Assembly: GCF_006439025.1 (NCBI RefSeq)
Contig: NZ_RCYZ01000002.1
Location: 496,753 to 560,752, forward strand
Origin: Hymenobacter nivis
GTDB taxonomy: Bacteria > Bacteroidota > Bacteroidia > Cytophagales > Hymenobacteraceae
DNA: 64,000 nucleotides
Reading direction: 5' to 3'
Part shown: piece after piece, positions 9,147-18,172 of the stretch
Numbering within the stretch: position 1 is the first letter of the stretch
Layout: each line of letters opens with the position of its first letter
The notes under the pieces: model-generated
The model's input: the letters and a program-made list of their open reading frames with translations, nothing else
Databases searched by the model: none
What the model was told of the DNA's origin: nothing
Translations under genes and position numbers: made by a program

Positions 9147-10199
9147 ATGAAGCACTTTTCCGCCCGCCGGCCCGCCGGTTTTGCCGTTGCCCTGCTGGGC
9201 CTGCTGGGGGCCCTGCCCGCCGCGGCCCAGCAGCTGGGCGGGCGGGCGGTGCTGCCGTTTCTGGGCCTGCCGCCCGGGGCCCAGTTGGCGGCCTGGGGCG
9301 GCATGAATCCCTCGGCCCGTAGCTCCGACCCCACGATGCTTTTCGGCAACCCCGCGCTGCTGAACGCCGATATGGACCACCGCTTGGCCCTGAGCTACGT
9401 GGGCTACGTGGCCGACATCAAGCAGAGCACTGCCGCCTATGTGTTCAACACGGCCAAGGCCGGCCGCTTTGGCCTGGCCCTCACGTACATCAACTACGCC
9501 GACCAGCCCAGCTACGACCCGGCCGGCAACACCTTGGGGTCGTTCGTAGTGAACGAGTACACGGCCGGCGTGAGCGACAGCTACACCAAGGGCAAGTTCA
9601 CGTTTGGCCTCACCGCCAAGCTGGCCGTGTCGAGCATCGCTGGCATCCGCTCGCTGGCCGGCGTGGCCGACGCCGGCGTGCTCTACAAGCACCCCACCCA
9701 GGATTTTACGCTGGGCCTGGTGGCCAAAAATGTGGGCTACCAGTTCGTGCCCTACGACGGCACCGCCCGGGGCCCCCTGCCGCTCGACGTGCAGCTGGGG
9801 TTTACGGCCAAGCCCGAGCACATGCCGTTGCGCTTCTCACTCACGGCCCACCACTTGCAGCAGTGGGACATTGAGTACCTCGACCCCGCTGCCACCACCC
9901 TCGATGCCAACGGCGCCGCCCAGGCCCCTAAAAAGAGCTTCGGCGACAACCTGGCCCGTCACTTCACGGTGGGCGCGGCCCTGGTGCTCAGCCAGAATTT
10001 GCAGCTGCGTGTGGGCTACAACCACCTCCAGCGCCGCGAGCTGCGCCTGGCCAACACCAGCGGCGGGGCCGGCCTTAGCTTCGGGGCGATGGTGGCCATC
10101 AGCGGCTTCCAGCTCGATTACACGTATGCCACCCTGCAAGCGGCCGGCGCCAGCAACTATTTTACCCTGGCGCACGCTTTAGGTAAGAAAAAAGATTAG
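9147..10199 (+). CDS. porQ: Type IX secretion system protein PorQ
   Basis: A 350-residue outer-membrane beta-barrel protein. Residues ~1-28 are a signal peptide ending in an Ala-rich AAAQ. The mature part starts with the family pattern FLGLPPGAQLAAWGGMNPSA, followed by FGNPALL and LALSYVGYVADIK, then alternating amphipathic strands to the C-terminus. PorQ/PorV-type proteins work with the type IX secretion system, which exports CTD-bearing proteins and anchors them to the surface in Bacteroidota; PorQ itself is less well characterised than PorV. The ATG at 9147 is used; a TTG directly before it would add one residue. No other por genes are in the window, matching the usual scatter of T9SS genes. 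Confidence 0.85.
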   Translation: MKHFSARRPAGFAVALLGLLGALPAAAQQLGGRAVLPFLGLPPGAQLAAWGGMNPSARSSDPTMLFGNPALLNADMDHRLALSYVGYVADIKQSTAAYVFNTAKAGRFGLALTYINYADQPSYDPAGNTLGSFVVNEYTAGVSDSYTKGKFTFGLTAKLAVSSIAGIRSLAGVADAGVLYKHPTQDFTLGLVAKNVGYQFVPYDGTARGPLPLDVQLGFTAKPEHMPLRFSLTAHHLQQWDIEYLDPAATTLDANGAAQAPKKSFGDNLARHFTVGAALVLSQNLQLRVGYNHLQRRELRLANTSGGAGLSFGAMVAISGFQLDYTYATLQAAGASNYFTLAHALGKKKD

Positions 10200-10226
10200 C
10201 CCGCGGGTTATCAACCATTATTCCCT

Positions 10227-10266
10227 GGGGCCCCGGGGCGGCGGCCGTTCGGCGGCCCGGGGCCCC
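10227..10266 (+). promoter_or_regulatory. GC-rich hairpin in the hslU leader
   Basis: GGGGCCCCGGG (from 10227) pairs with CCCGGGGCCCC (10256-10266) around a GC-rich loop, ending 11 bases before the hslU ATG. If transcribed it would be very stable and close enough to affect ribosome entry. There is no T-tract, so it is not a standard terminator for porQ. Confidence 0.45.
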
Positions 10267-10277
10267 TACCACTGCCC

Positions 10278-11702
10278 ATGCTCCAAGAAAATTTCCTGAC
10301 CCCGGCCCAGATCGTGGCCGAGCTCGACAAGTACATCATCGGCCAGCACGAGGCCAAGCGCCACGTGGCCATTGCCCTGCGCAACCGCTGGCGCCGCTTG
10401 CACGCCCCGGCCGACATGCAGGCCGAAATCGTGCCCAACAACATCCTCATGATCGGGGCCACCGGCGTGGGCAAAACCGAAATTGCCCGCCGCTTGGCCC
10501 ACCTCGCCGATGCGCCCTTCGTGAAGGTGGAGGCCAGCAAGTTCACCGAAGTGGGCTACGTGGGCCGCGACGTGGAGAGCATGGTGCGCGACCTGGCCGA
10601 GCAAAGCGTGAACCGCGTGCGCCAGCGCCGCCAGGAAGAAGTAAAAGCCCAGGCCGCCCAGGCCGTGGAAGACCTCATCCTCGACGCCCTCATCCCGCCC
10701 CTCAGGGCCCCCAGCAAGGACGGCGGCGCGGGCCGCGTGAACGTGGGCTTCAGCGGTAGCAGCGAGAACATTGTGGGCGATGCCCTGCCCACGTCCGACC
10801 AGGAGTTGAACGAGCGCACCCGCGAGCGGTTCCGCCAAAAAATCCGCGACGGCGAGATGGAAGACCGCCACATCGAAATCCAGGTGGCCCAGGCCGGGCC
10901 CAGCGTGGGCGTGATGGGGGCCCCCGGCATGGACGAGGCCGCCCTCTCGGGCTTGCAGGAAATGCTGGGCAACATGCTGCCCAAGAAGTCGCGCAAGCGC
11001 AAGGTGACCGTGGCCGAAGCCCGCAAAATCCTGCTCGACGAGGAAGCCGCCAAGCTCGTCGACATGGACGAGGTGAAGGACGAAGCCATCCGCCAGGCCG
11101 AAAACGCGGGCATCATCTTCATCGACGAAATCGACAAGGTGGCCACCAGCGGCGGCGGTAAAAATGGGGGCCCCGACGTGAGCCGCCAGGGCGTGCAGCG
11201 CGATTTGCTGCCCATCGTGGAGGGCTCAGCTGTGAGCACCAAGTACGGCATCGTCAACACCGACCACATCCTGTTCATCGCCGCCGGCGCCTTCCACGTC
11301 AGCAAGCCCTCCGACCTGATTCCCGAGCTGCAAGGCCGCTTCCCCATCCGCGTCGAGCTGCAAAGCCTGACCAAGGACGATTTCTACCGCATCCTCAAAG
11401 ACCCCAAAAACGCCCTCACCAAGCAGTACGAGGCCCTGCTTCAGGCCGAGGAAGTGGAGCTCACCTTCGACGATGCGGCCCTGGAACGCGTGGCCCAAAT
11501 TGCCTTTGAGGTGAACGCCGAGGTGGAGAACATCGGGGCCCGCCGCCTGCACACCGTCATGAGCCGCCTGCTCAACGACCTGCTCTTCGACGTGCCCGAC
11601 AAAATAGGGCCCCAGGCCCGCATCCAAATCACCGCTGAGCTAGTGGAAGAGCGCCTGGCCAGCATGGTCAAAAACCGCGACCTCAGCCAGTACATCCTCT
11701 GA
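10278..11702 (+). CDS. hslU: ATP-dependent protease ATPase subunit HslU
   Basis: The AAA+ unfoldase that feeds substrates to the HslV peptidase in the cytoplasm. The 474 residues begin with the family-typical LTPAQIVAELDKYIIGQHEAK. Walker A GATGVGKT is at residues 60-67 and Walker B IIFIDEIDK near residue 280. The middle I-domain (~residues 110-245) and the C-terminal sensor-2 region GARRLHTVMSRLL are present, and the C-terminus RDLSQYIL is the tail that docks into HslV. hslV is not adjacent, although in many genomes the two genes form an operon. It lies 78 bases after porQ and ends in a strong terminator at 11725-11759. Confidence 0.97.
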   Translation: MLQENFLTPAQIVAELDKYIIGQHEAKRHVAIALRNRWRRLHAPADMQAEIVPNNILMIGATGVGKTEIARRLAHLADAPFVKVEASKFTEVGYVGRDVESMVRDLAEQSVNRVRQRRQEEVKAQAAQAVEDLILDALIPPLRAPSKDGGAGRVNVGFSGSSENIVGDALPTSDQELNERTRERFRQKIRDGEMEDRHIEIQVAQAGPSVGVMGAPGMDEAALSGLQEMLGNMLPKKSRKRKVTVAEARKILLDEEAAKLVDMDEVKDEAIRQAENAGIIFIDEIDKVATSGGGKNGGPDVSRQGVQRDLLPIVEGSAVSTKYGIVNTDHILFIAAGAFHVSKPSDLIPELQGRFPIRVELQSLTKDDFYRILKDPKNALTKQYEALLQAEEVELTFDDAALERVAQIAFEVNAEVENIGARRLHTVMSRLLNDLLFDVPDKIGPQARIQITAELVEERLASMVKNRDLSQYIL

Positions 11703-11724
11703 TTTTTTGGATTGCATTGCTCAC

Positions 11725-11759
11725 AAAAAAGCCCCGACCAACTTGGCCGGGGCTTTTTT
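11725..11759. terminator. Bidirectional intrinsic terminator after hslU
   Basis: A-rich/GC stem AAAAAAGCCCCG (11725-11736) pairs with CGGGGCTTTTTT (11748-11759). The T-tract on each strand lets it end both hslU (+) and the SusD gene (-), which converge here. Confidence 0.93.
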
Positions 11760-11778
11760 GATGAATGGTTTCGCTGAT

Positions 11779-13140
11779 CTAATAGAGCGGGTTTTGTACC
11801 AACAAACCGCCGGAGAGGTTGATGTCGCGGATCGGAATTGGAAACAGGTTCCGGAACGTCTGCGTGTAGGTCGGCAGAGCAGTCTGCACCGTATTGGTGC
11901 GGCGCAAGTCAAACCAACGCATGCCCTCGTAGGCAAACTCCAACCGGCGCTGCAACAGAATATCCGTCACTATTGCGTCGGCAGTTGTGGCCGTCGTAGC
12001 GGCCAAGCCGGCCCGGGTGCGAATAATATTCAACTGCGTGGTGGCCGTGGTCAGGTCGCCGGTTCGGGCAGCTGCTTCCGCAATGGTGAGTACTACTTCA
12101 GCATAACGTACCGCATTAAACGGATCGTCGCGGGTAGAAGTACGAGTATACTTGAGCGTCGTGCCTGCCGGGGATGTGGCAACGTTAACTGCTAAACGCC
12201 GGTCACCGGTAGGGTGCGCAGCGGCAAAGCCTGTACCCGGATCAAATTCGTTACGTCCGCCAGGAGCAGGGTACCAGTAAAAAGCGTACTGGTTCTGGTC
12301 GGTGGTAGAAAATACCAGCTGCCAGATGGCATCCGGCGACGTAGTACCGGTAGCCGCTGCGGTAGCAAAGCCCGAAATAGCCGGTACTTGCTTGGCGAAA
12401 GACAGCGCATCGGCGTAGTTGCGCATCCGCAATTCAAACCGGGCTCGAAGGGCCAGCGCCGCGTTTTTGGTGATGCGCGAGCCGGTGCCGTTGGACAGGT
12501 TGGCAATAGCAAAATCAAGGTCGGCCCGAATAGCAGTAGCCACCTCAGCTTCGGTTGAGCGCGCAATGGGCTGGGTATCAGCGCCAATGGCGTTGGTTGG
12601 GGTGAGGCGCAGCGGCACGCCGAGGCCCCCATCATACCCGTACCCTTGCGCGGTGCCGCCCCACAGGGCCAGCAAGTTCATGTAGTGGAAGGCCCGCAGG
12701 GCCCGGGCCTCGCCTTGTGTGGTCAGCTTCGGAAAAGCCGGGTCCGTGATGGCATCGCTCTGCTGCAACAGGTAATTGGCCCGGTTGATGGCGATGTAGA
12801 TCTGGTACCAGGTGTTGACGACCTGGATATTGTCGGGCAGGGTCTGGTTCTGCCCAATTACGCCGTAAGTGGTGGTGAACGTACCCACTTCCCGAATATC
12901 ACCGGCGATTAGGTCGGCCATCGACGGGAAGGCCAAGCCGTCGTAGTCGGAGCTTTGCGTGGCATCGTAGCAGCCCAGCAAGCCGGCGGCGGCATCCTCT
13001 TTGGTGCTGTAGCCGGTGTTGGAGCTCACGCTGTTCGACGGTTCTACGTTCACCGCCTTATCGCACGCCCCTACGGTCAGGCCCAGGCTCAGGAGCAAAG
13101 CCGAGCGGGTGGCAAGCTGACGAAAGTTAATTATCTGCAT
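11779..13140 (-). CDS. SusD/RagB family nutrient-binding outer-membrane lipoprotein (pair 1)
   Basis: A 453-residue surface lipoprotein. The signal peptide ends with the lipobox LTVGAC (Cys ~26). The body contains the helical TPR-like scaffold of SusD proteins, with recognisable landmarks GEARALRAFHYMNLLALWG near residue 145, RYAEVVLTIAEAA, and the C-terminal FEYEGMRWFDLRRTN-type segment (here LEFAYEGMRWFDLRR) ending LFPIPIRDINLS. SusD forms a lid over the SusC channel and captures glycans or peptides. The gene is 21 bases downstream of the SusC gene and clearly in its operon. No glycosidase, peptidase or sensor gene is adjacent, so the substrate cannot be guessed. Confidence 0.93.
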   Translation of the reverse strand: MQIINFRQLATRSALLLSLGLTVGACDKAVNVEPSNSVSSNTGYSTKEDAAAGLLGCYDATQSSDYDGLAFPSMADLIAGDIREVGTFTTTYGVIGQNQTLPDNIQVVNTWYQIYIAINRANYLLQQSDAITDPAFPKLTTQGEARALRAFHYMNLLALWGGTAQGYGYDGGLGVPLRLTPTNAIGADTQPIARSTEAEVATAIRADLDFAIANLSNGTGSRITKNAALALRARFELRMRNYADALSFAKQVPAISGFATAAATGTTSPDAIWQLVFSTTDQNQYAFYWYPAPGGRNEFDPGTGFAAAHPTGDRRLAVNVATSPAGTTLKYTRTSTRDDPFNAVRYAEVVLTIAEAAARTGDLTTATTQLNIIRTRAGLAATTATTADAIVTDILLQRRLEFAYEGMRWFDLRRTNTVQTALPTYTQTFRNLFPIPIRDINLSGGLLVQNPLY

Positions 13141-13161
13141 GGTTATGAGAAGACAAAAATA

Positions 13162-16100
13162 TTAGAAGCCGAGCGTGACGCCACCGGTGATGGTGCGGGC
13201 CTGGGGATAGGTAAAGAAGTCAGTGCCAATCGAAGTGCTGGAGCTGCTGAACGTGCTCACCTCCGGGTCGAGACCGGAGTACTTAGTGAAGGTCACCAGG
13301 TTCTGAGCCTGCGCGTAGATGCGAACGGTCCGCAAGTGGGCCCGGCTAGCCATTGCCAGGGGCAAGGTGTAGCCGAGCGTCACCGTTTTAAAGCGGCCAT
13401 ACGAGCCGTTCTCCAGGAAGCGGTCTGAGTTACGCGTATTAGTATTGGGGTCGCCGTACACCGCACGCGGGATGTTGGTATCGGTGTTGGTGGGCGTCCA
13501 GCGGTTTAGCACAGCGGCGTCCTGGCCGTAGGCCTGGCTCATGCCTTGAGTATTGCTAGCAGCCGAGTTGTAGATCTTGTTGCCTACGTTGTACTGAAAC
13601 AGCGCGCTCAAGTCGAAATTCATGAAGCGAATCGTGTTGGTGATGCCGCCGTAGAACTTGGGCTGGGCACTACCAATGATTTCTTGGTCAGCAGCCGTTA
13701 CGCGGCCATCGCCGTTCAGGTCCTTAAACTTGATGTCGCCGGGGCGGGTAAGCGTAGACTGGTAAGTAGCGCTGGCCACGCCCGTAGCGGTTTTGGCAGC
13801 AGCATCAAGCGCGTTAATTTCTTCCTGAGTTTGGAAGATGTGGTCCACGCGGTAGCCGTAGAAAGCACCGAGGGGCTGGTCGAGCGCCAAGCGGCTGGCG
13901 AAGCCCTGGGGTGTACCCGTGGGGCTAGGGTCCGACAGCTTGGTTACTTTGTTGCGGTTGAAGCTGATGTTGAAGTTAGTTTCCCAGTTGAAGCCCGTGC
14001 CTTCGTTGCGAAGGTTAATGGTCGTCAAGGCAAACTCAAGACCCCGGTTCTCAATGTTACCCACGTTGGCGCTGTACGTCTGGTAGCCCGTGTCGGAGGG
14101 AAGCAGCGCGTTGAGCAGCAAGTCGCTCGTTTTGCGCAAGTACACGTCGGCCGACACGTACAAACGGTTCTGCAAGAAGCCAAAGTCCAAACCGATATCG
14201 GTCTGGCGGGTGCGCTCCCATTTCAGGTTAGGGTTTGCTAGCTGCGAAGGGGCAAGGCCACCCTGATCGAGGTAGTTGGCACCGGGGCTGATCAAGCCGC
14301 GCGAGCCGAAGTTGGCCGTAGGCTGGTTGCCCGTTTCGCCAAAGCTGCCGCGCAGCTTAAGCTCGCTGAGTGCCGTTTGGTCCTTTAGGAAGTTTTCCTC
14401 AATAACGCGCCAGCCCACTGAAACTGCGGGGAAATAACCTACTTGGTTATCGGCGCCAAAACGGGAAGAACGGTCGCGGCGTACCGTGGCTCCAATCAGG
14501 TAGCGGCCTTTGTAGGAGTAATCCACTTTAGCCAGCAAGCTGAACAAGGCGTTGCCCGTTGCTGAGGAGGTAGCCTGGGTTTTGGTAGCGCCGGCCGACA
14601 GCTGACGGATGGCGTTGCTCGGGAAACCCGTTACTTCCGTAAAGATGTCGCTGTACGAGTCGCGCTGAAATTCAACCACTGCCAAAGCACTCAGGCTGTG
14701 GTCGGTAGCGAAAACTTTGGAATAGTTCAGCGAGCTGATGTGGTTGTAGTTTAGGTCCTGGACTGTGGCGGCCGTGGCATCGCCCCGAACGGCGGCGCCG
14801 GGGTTCGTCAGGGTCGAGTAGAAGCGGTCGTCGCGGCCATACGTGTAGTCAATACCAAACGTAGCCCGGTAGCGCAGGTTTTTGATCAACTCAAAGTCTG
14901 CGAATTGGCTGGCAATCAGGCGGCTGTTGGTGCTTTTGATGAATGGCTCCTTGGCAGCAGCCACTGGGTTTTCCAGCGAACCAACTTTGTAATAAGTGCC
15001 ATCTGCATTGTAAATGGGCAGATCCGAAGCGTACAAGCGCGCCGTCGTCAGTACCCCGTAGATGCTGTTGTCGTTGTTGACGCGGTTGTTAACACTCTGG
15101 CTGAGGCCGATGGACGTGCCCAGGCGGATTTTATCCGACAATTTATTGTCGAGCGTGAGGCGGGCGCTGCCGCGGCCATAGCCCGAGCCGATGATGGTGC
15201 CCTGCTGATCAAAGTAGTTAACCGACAAACGGTAGCGGCTGACATCCGAACCACCCGAAAAAGTCAGGCCGTAGTTGCTGATGGGGGCCGTGCGAAGTAC
15301 CTGGTCGCTCCAGTTGGTGGTAGGAGCCGTGGTGGGGTCTTGGAACTGGCTGAGGGGACGGATGGTGTTGCCGGTAGGCGTCACATAAGATACGATACCG
15401 TTAACAGGGGCCCCTACGTCGCCAGGCCCGTAGATGTAAGCAGCCAAGTCGGCGTTACTACGAAAAACATAAGGAGACGCAGCAGGACCGAAGGTGGTTG
15501 GGTAGTTGCCAGCGGCGTTGGCTGGGTAGCGGTTGGCGGCGGCATCCAGGAAAAGCTGGGTTTGCTGCTGGCCGTTTATGATATTGGGGCGCTTCCACAC
15601 TGCTTGGCCACCCGTGTAATAATCCAGGTCGACGCGGGCTTTGCCCGACTTACCGCGCTTGGTGGTGATGAGCACCACGCCATTCGAAGCACGCGAACCA
15701 TAGATAGCGGCGGCGGCGGCGTCTTTCAGTACCTCAATCGACTCGATGTCGTTCGGGTTCAGGTCGTTCAAGCCGTTGGTCTGCTGGTTGCCGGCCCCGA
15801 GCTGGCTGGTGTTACCCGAAACGATGGGCAAGCCGTCAACTACGTACAGCGGCTCGTTGCTGGCCCCGATAGAAGCCGCACCGCGCACGCGCACGCTGAT
15901 GCCCGAGCCGGGCGTGCCCGAAGCTTGGCTCACCTGCACACCCGCGGCCCGGCCTTGCAAAGCCTGGTCAACGCCGATAACGGGCTGGTCCTTAAAGTCA
16001 GCCGAGTTTACTTGGGTCACCGCGCCGATGATGTCGCGGCGGTTGGCCTGCTGGCCGTAGCCCGTCACAACTACTTCGTTCAGCTGCTTCATGTCGGTGG

Positions 16101-16389
16101 CCATGGTCACCGCTACCACATTTGAGCTGCCGATGGGCTGCTCCTGGGTGATGAAGCCCACGGAGCTGAAAACCAGCGTGCCGCCAGTGGCGGGCACACC
16201 CAGGCTAAAGCCGCCGTCGGCATTGGTCGATACGCCGGTGGTGGTGCCCTTCAGCAACACCGTGACGCCCGGTAGGCCGCCGCCGTTGGTCTGGTCGACT
16301 ACTCTTCCCGAAATGGTCCGCGTCTGGGCCATCACCTGGTGAAAAAGTGCGAACATGAGCACCAAGCTCATGAGTAGTGTTTTCTTCAT
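13162..16389 (-). CDS. SusC/RagA family TonB-linked outer-membrane transporter (pair 1)
   Basis: A 1075-residue TonB-dependent barrel. The signal peptide (~1-23) ends VMAQ. A carboxypeptidase-D regulatory-like domain follows (~25-105, with SGRVVDQTNGGGLPGV and FSSVGF), then the SusC-type plug with VVVTGYGQQANRRDI, LQGRAAGVQVSQASG, VRVRGAASIG and LYVVDGLPI, and a large barrel ending in GVTLGF. It imports substrate captured by SusD using TonB energy. The ATG at 16387-16389 (MKKTLLMS) was chosen over a TTG two codons upstream. Codon usage is less GC-biased than in SusC pair 2, suggesting different expression or history. The upstream region is AT-rich and shows no clear -7 box. Confidence 0.95.
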   Translation of the reverse strand: MKKTLLMSLVLMFALFHQVMAQTRTISGRVVDQTNGGGLPGVTVLLKGTTTGVSTNADGGFSLGVPATGGTLVFSSVGFITQEQPIGSSNVVAVTMATDMKQLNEVVVTGYGQQANRRDIIGAVTQVNSADFKDQPVIGVDQALQGRAAGVQVSQASGTPGSGISVRVRGAASIGASNEPLYVVDGLPIVSGNTSQLGAGNQQTNGLNDLNPNDIESIEVLKDAAAAAIYGSRASNGVVLITTKRGKSGKARVDLDYYTGGQAVWKRPNIINGQQQTQLFLDAAANRYPANAAGNYPTTFGPAASPYVFRSNADLAAYIYGPGDVGAPVNGIVSYVTPTGNTIRPLSQFQDPTTAPTTNWSDQVLRTAPISNYGLTFSGGSDVSRYRLSVNYFDQQGTIIGSGYGRGSARLTLDNKLSDKIRLGTSIGLSQSVNNRVNNDNSIYGVLTTARLYASDLPIYNADGTYYKVGSLENPVAAAKEPFIKSTNSRLIASQFADFELIKNLRYRATFGIDYTYGRDDRFYSTLTNPGAAVRGDATAATVQDLNYNHISSLNYSKVFATDHSLSALAVVEFQRDSYSDIFTEVTGFPSNAIRQLSAGATKTQATSSATGNALFSLLAKVDYSYKGRYLIGATVRRDRSSRFGADNQVGYFPAVSVGWRVIEENFLKDQTALSELKLRGSFGETGNQPTANFGSRGLISPGANYLDQGGLAPSQLANPNLKWERTRQTDIGLDFGFLQNRLYVSADVYLRKTSDLLLNALLPSDTGYQTYSANVGNIENRGLEFALTTINLRNEGTGFNWETNFNISFNRNKVTKLSDPSPTGTPQGFASRLALDQPLGAFYGYRVDHIFQTQEEINALDAAAKTATGVASATYQSTLTRPGDIKFKDLNGDGRVTAADQEIIGSAQPKFYGGITNTIRFMNFDLSALFQYNVGNKIYNSAASNTQGMSQAYGQDAAVLNRWTPTNTDTNIPRAVYGDPNTNTRNSDRFLENGSYGRFKTVTLGYTLPLAMASRAHLRTVRIYAQAQNLVTFTKYSGLDPEVSTFSSSSTSIGTDFFTYPQARTITGGVTLGF

Positions 16390-16797
16390 AATCAATGAAA
16401 AAAGAAGTGAGTAAGGTGAACCAGCAGTAGTCTTTGAGTTAAAGAATTATTACGCTGGCTAAAAGTATGACGGATGGATGAGTAAAAAAAATTTATTTTG
16501 TCGTAAAGAATTGTAATTTTTCAAATTAGAAAGAGGATATATAATGACTTTCAGCTAAGATAAATAATTGTATATGTGAAGCTTAATTTATTAAATTGCT
16601 TAGAATGATTCAGTGACTGACCAGAATACTATCGAAACCAGGCAATTAGAAATAAATAGTTGGACTAAGCGGCGCTTTTTTATGAGCCTGCTGCTGCTTA
16701 TGGCAATCTGCTCGGTGCCGGTGTGCACGGCATTCCAGGGGCGGGGCATCTGGCCGGCTGGGGCTCGGATGTGGCCATCCGGTGGGGGCCCTAAATA
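16390..16797. other. AT-rich gene-free leader region of SusC pair 1
   Basis: No convincing gene. The first ~230 bases are strikingly AT-rich for this genome and should contain the minus-strand SusC promoter, but I find no good TAnnTTTG match. A short imperfect dyad, AAGC..AATTT / AAATT..GCTT, sits at 16579-16601 and could be an operator. A 71-codon plus-strand frame (16613-16828) runs into the adjacent palindrome and was not accepted. Confidence 0.5.
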
Positions 16798-16851
16798 CGA
16801 ATCCCGCCGGGGCGGGGGCCCTAATTAGGGCCCCCGCCCCGGCGGGATTCG
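16798..16851. terminator. 54-bp perfect palindrome downstream of prfB
   Basis: A perfect, loopless inverted repeat centred on the AATT at 16823-16826, with 27-base arms rich in GGGGCC. It starts 28 bases past the prfB stop, where a terminator would be expected, but lacks a T-tract. It may act as a transcript-end hairpin; as DNA it could extrude a cruciform. Confidence 0.6.
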
Positions 16852-16878
16852 GGCGTGGAAAACGGCGTTGGTGGGGCC

Positions 16879-17956
16879 CTAGTGCTGCATCAAAAAGCCT
16901 TTGATGTACTCGTCTAGGTCTCCGTCGAGCACGTTTTGCACATCGGTGCGCTCGATGCCGGTGCGCAGGTCCTTGATGAGCTTGTAGGGGTGCAGCACGT
17001 AGTTGCGGATTTGCGAGCCGAAATCGATGCGCTTTTTGGTGGCTTCGATTTTGTCGCGCTCGGCGTGGCGCTTGTCCATCTCCACCTGGTAGAGGCGCGA
17101 GCGGAGCATGCGCAAGGCGTGCTCCTTGTTCATGAGCTGGCTGCGCTCGATTTGCACGGCGATGACGATGCCCGACGGCGCGTGGGTGAGGCGCACGGCG
17201 GTTTCGACCTTGTTCACGTTCTGGCCGCCCGCGCCGCCGGCCCGGAACGTGTCCCAGGAAATGTCGGACGGGTTGATGTCGATGACAATCGTGTCGTCAA
17301 CCACGGGGTAGGCAAACACCGACGCGAACGAGGTGTGCCGCCGGCCGCTGCTGTCGAACGGCGACATGCGCACGAGGCGGTGCACCCCAATCTCGCTTTT
17401 GAGGTAGCCGTAGGCGAAGGGCCCGTCGATTTCGAGCGAGGCCGACTTGATGCCCGCGCCCTCGCCGGGCTGGTAGCTGAGCTGGCGCACGCCAAAGCCG
17501 TGGCGCTCGCCCCACATGATGTACATGCGCATGAGCATCTCGGCCCAATCCTGGCTTTCGGTGCCGCCCGCGCCGGGGTTTATTTCGATAACGGCCGGCA
17601 GCTGGTCCTCCTCATTGGAGAGCATCCGCTTAAATTCCAGGGCCTCCACTTTTTGCTGGGCCCCGTCGAACTCAGCCTGGAGCTCGGCCTCGGTGGCGTC
17701 GCCTTCTTTGTAGAAGTCGAAGAGCACTTCCACGTCGGCCACGGCTTGCTGCACGGCCTCGAAATCGTCGGTCCAGGTCTTCACGGCCTTGATTTCGCGG
17801 AGCTTGGTTTCGGCCGCCTTGGAATCGTCCCAGAAGGTGGGGGCCAGGGTTTCGGCCTCGGCCGTGGTCACTTGTTCTTTGCGGGTATCGTAGTCAAAGA
17901 TACCTCCTTAGGGCCTCGGCGCGGCCCTTCAAGTCCCGTACGTGGTCTTGAGTCAT
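16879..17956 (-). CDS. prfB: Peptide chain release factor 2, expressed by +1 frameshift
   Basis: RF2 releases peptides at UAA/UGA codons. The zero-frame start is ATG 17954-17956 ([10 protein letters not shown]...). After 20 codons it meets an in-frame TGA at 17894-17896; slipping +1 at CTT TGA C continues with D-Y-D-T-R-K-E into the long frame ending at 16879, about 358 residues in all. The junction RRYLDYD matches the conserved RF2 sequence, so the frameshift is the classic autoregulatory one, not an error. The SPF stop-recognition tripeptide (MSPFDSS) and the catalytic GGQ ([10 protein letters not shown]) are present. The GTG at 17869-17871 is only an internal in-frame codon. It is preceded by a terminator that isolates it from ilvE. 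Confidence 0.96.
17893..17908 (-). promoter_or_regulatory. Programmed +1 ribosomal frameshift site of prfB
   Basis: On the minus strand the order is AGGAGG (17908-17903), TAT, CTT, TGA, C. This is the standard RF2 slip site: an internal Shine-Dalgarno-like hexamer three bases upstream of the CUU codon, then a weak UGA-C stop. Low RF2 causes slippage and more RF2. An internal SD hexamer is notable in a phylum where SD use at normal starts is weak. Confidence 0.95.
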
Positions 17957-18003
17957 TCTTAGGAGTGTTGAATGGGATGGGTTTGGAACGGGCAAAGGTC
18001 CAC

Positions 18004-18049
18004 AAAAAAAAGGCAGCCGGCCCGTTGCGGGGTCGGCTGCCTTTTTTTT
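18004..18049. terminator. Bidirectional terminator between ilvE and prfB
   Basis: A-tract plus AGGCAGCCG (18004-18019) pairs with CGGCTGCC plus eight Ts (18034-18049). In the minus direction it ends ilvE transcripts before the prfB promoter. Confidence 0.93.
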
Positions 18050-18063
18050 GTGTTGCTCAAATT

Positions 18064-18159
18064 AGAACGTCATGCAGAGTGCCGCAAAGCATCTTTTCTG
18101 CTCAGCTGATTGGTTGCTGCCGCGGGCAAGATGCTTTGCGGCGCTCTGCGTGACGTTCT
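18064..18159. repeat. REP-like inverted repeat R2 (downstream of ilvE)
   Basis: Arms 18064-18095 and 18128-18159 match as reverse complements at 30 of 32 positions. The inner arm ends read CAAAGCATCTT, a variant of the GAAGCATCTC core in the other elements. It sits between the ilvE stop and its terminator. Confidence 0.88.
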
Positions 18160-18172
18160 CTGCCTAAAAGGG

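Noticed and set aside
8061..9821. 586-codon minus-strand frame
   Set aside because: It runs antisense to lon and porQ, both well-supported genes, and crosses repeat R1. Its translation is His/Gly/Val-rich shadow sequence.
11779..16389. Complete polysaccharide utilisation locus
   Set aside because: Only SusC and SusD are present; no carbohydrate-active enzymes or regulators are adjacent.
16613..16828. 71-codon plus-strand frame with a hydrophobic stretch
   Set aside because: Ends inside the 54-bp palindrome, has a poor composition after the hydrophobic part, and no homology I recognise.
17872..17956. prfB as a frameshift mutation or pseudogene
   Set aside because: The AGGAGG-TAT-CTT-TGA-C site is the known programmed frameshift and the joined protein matches RF2.
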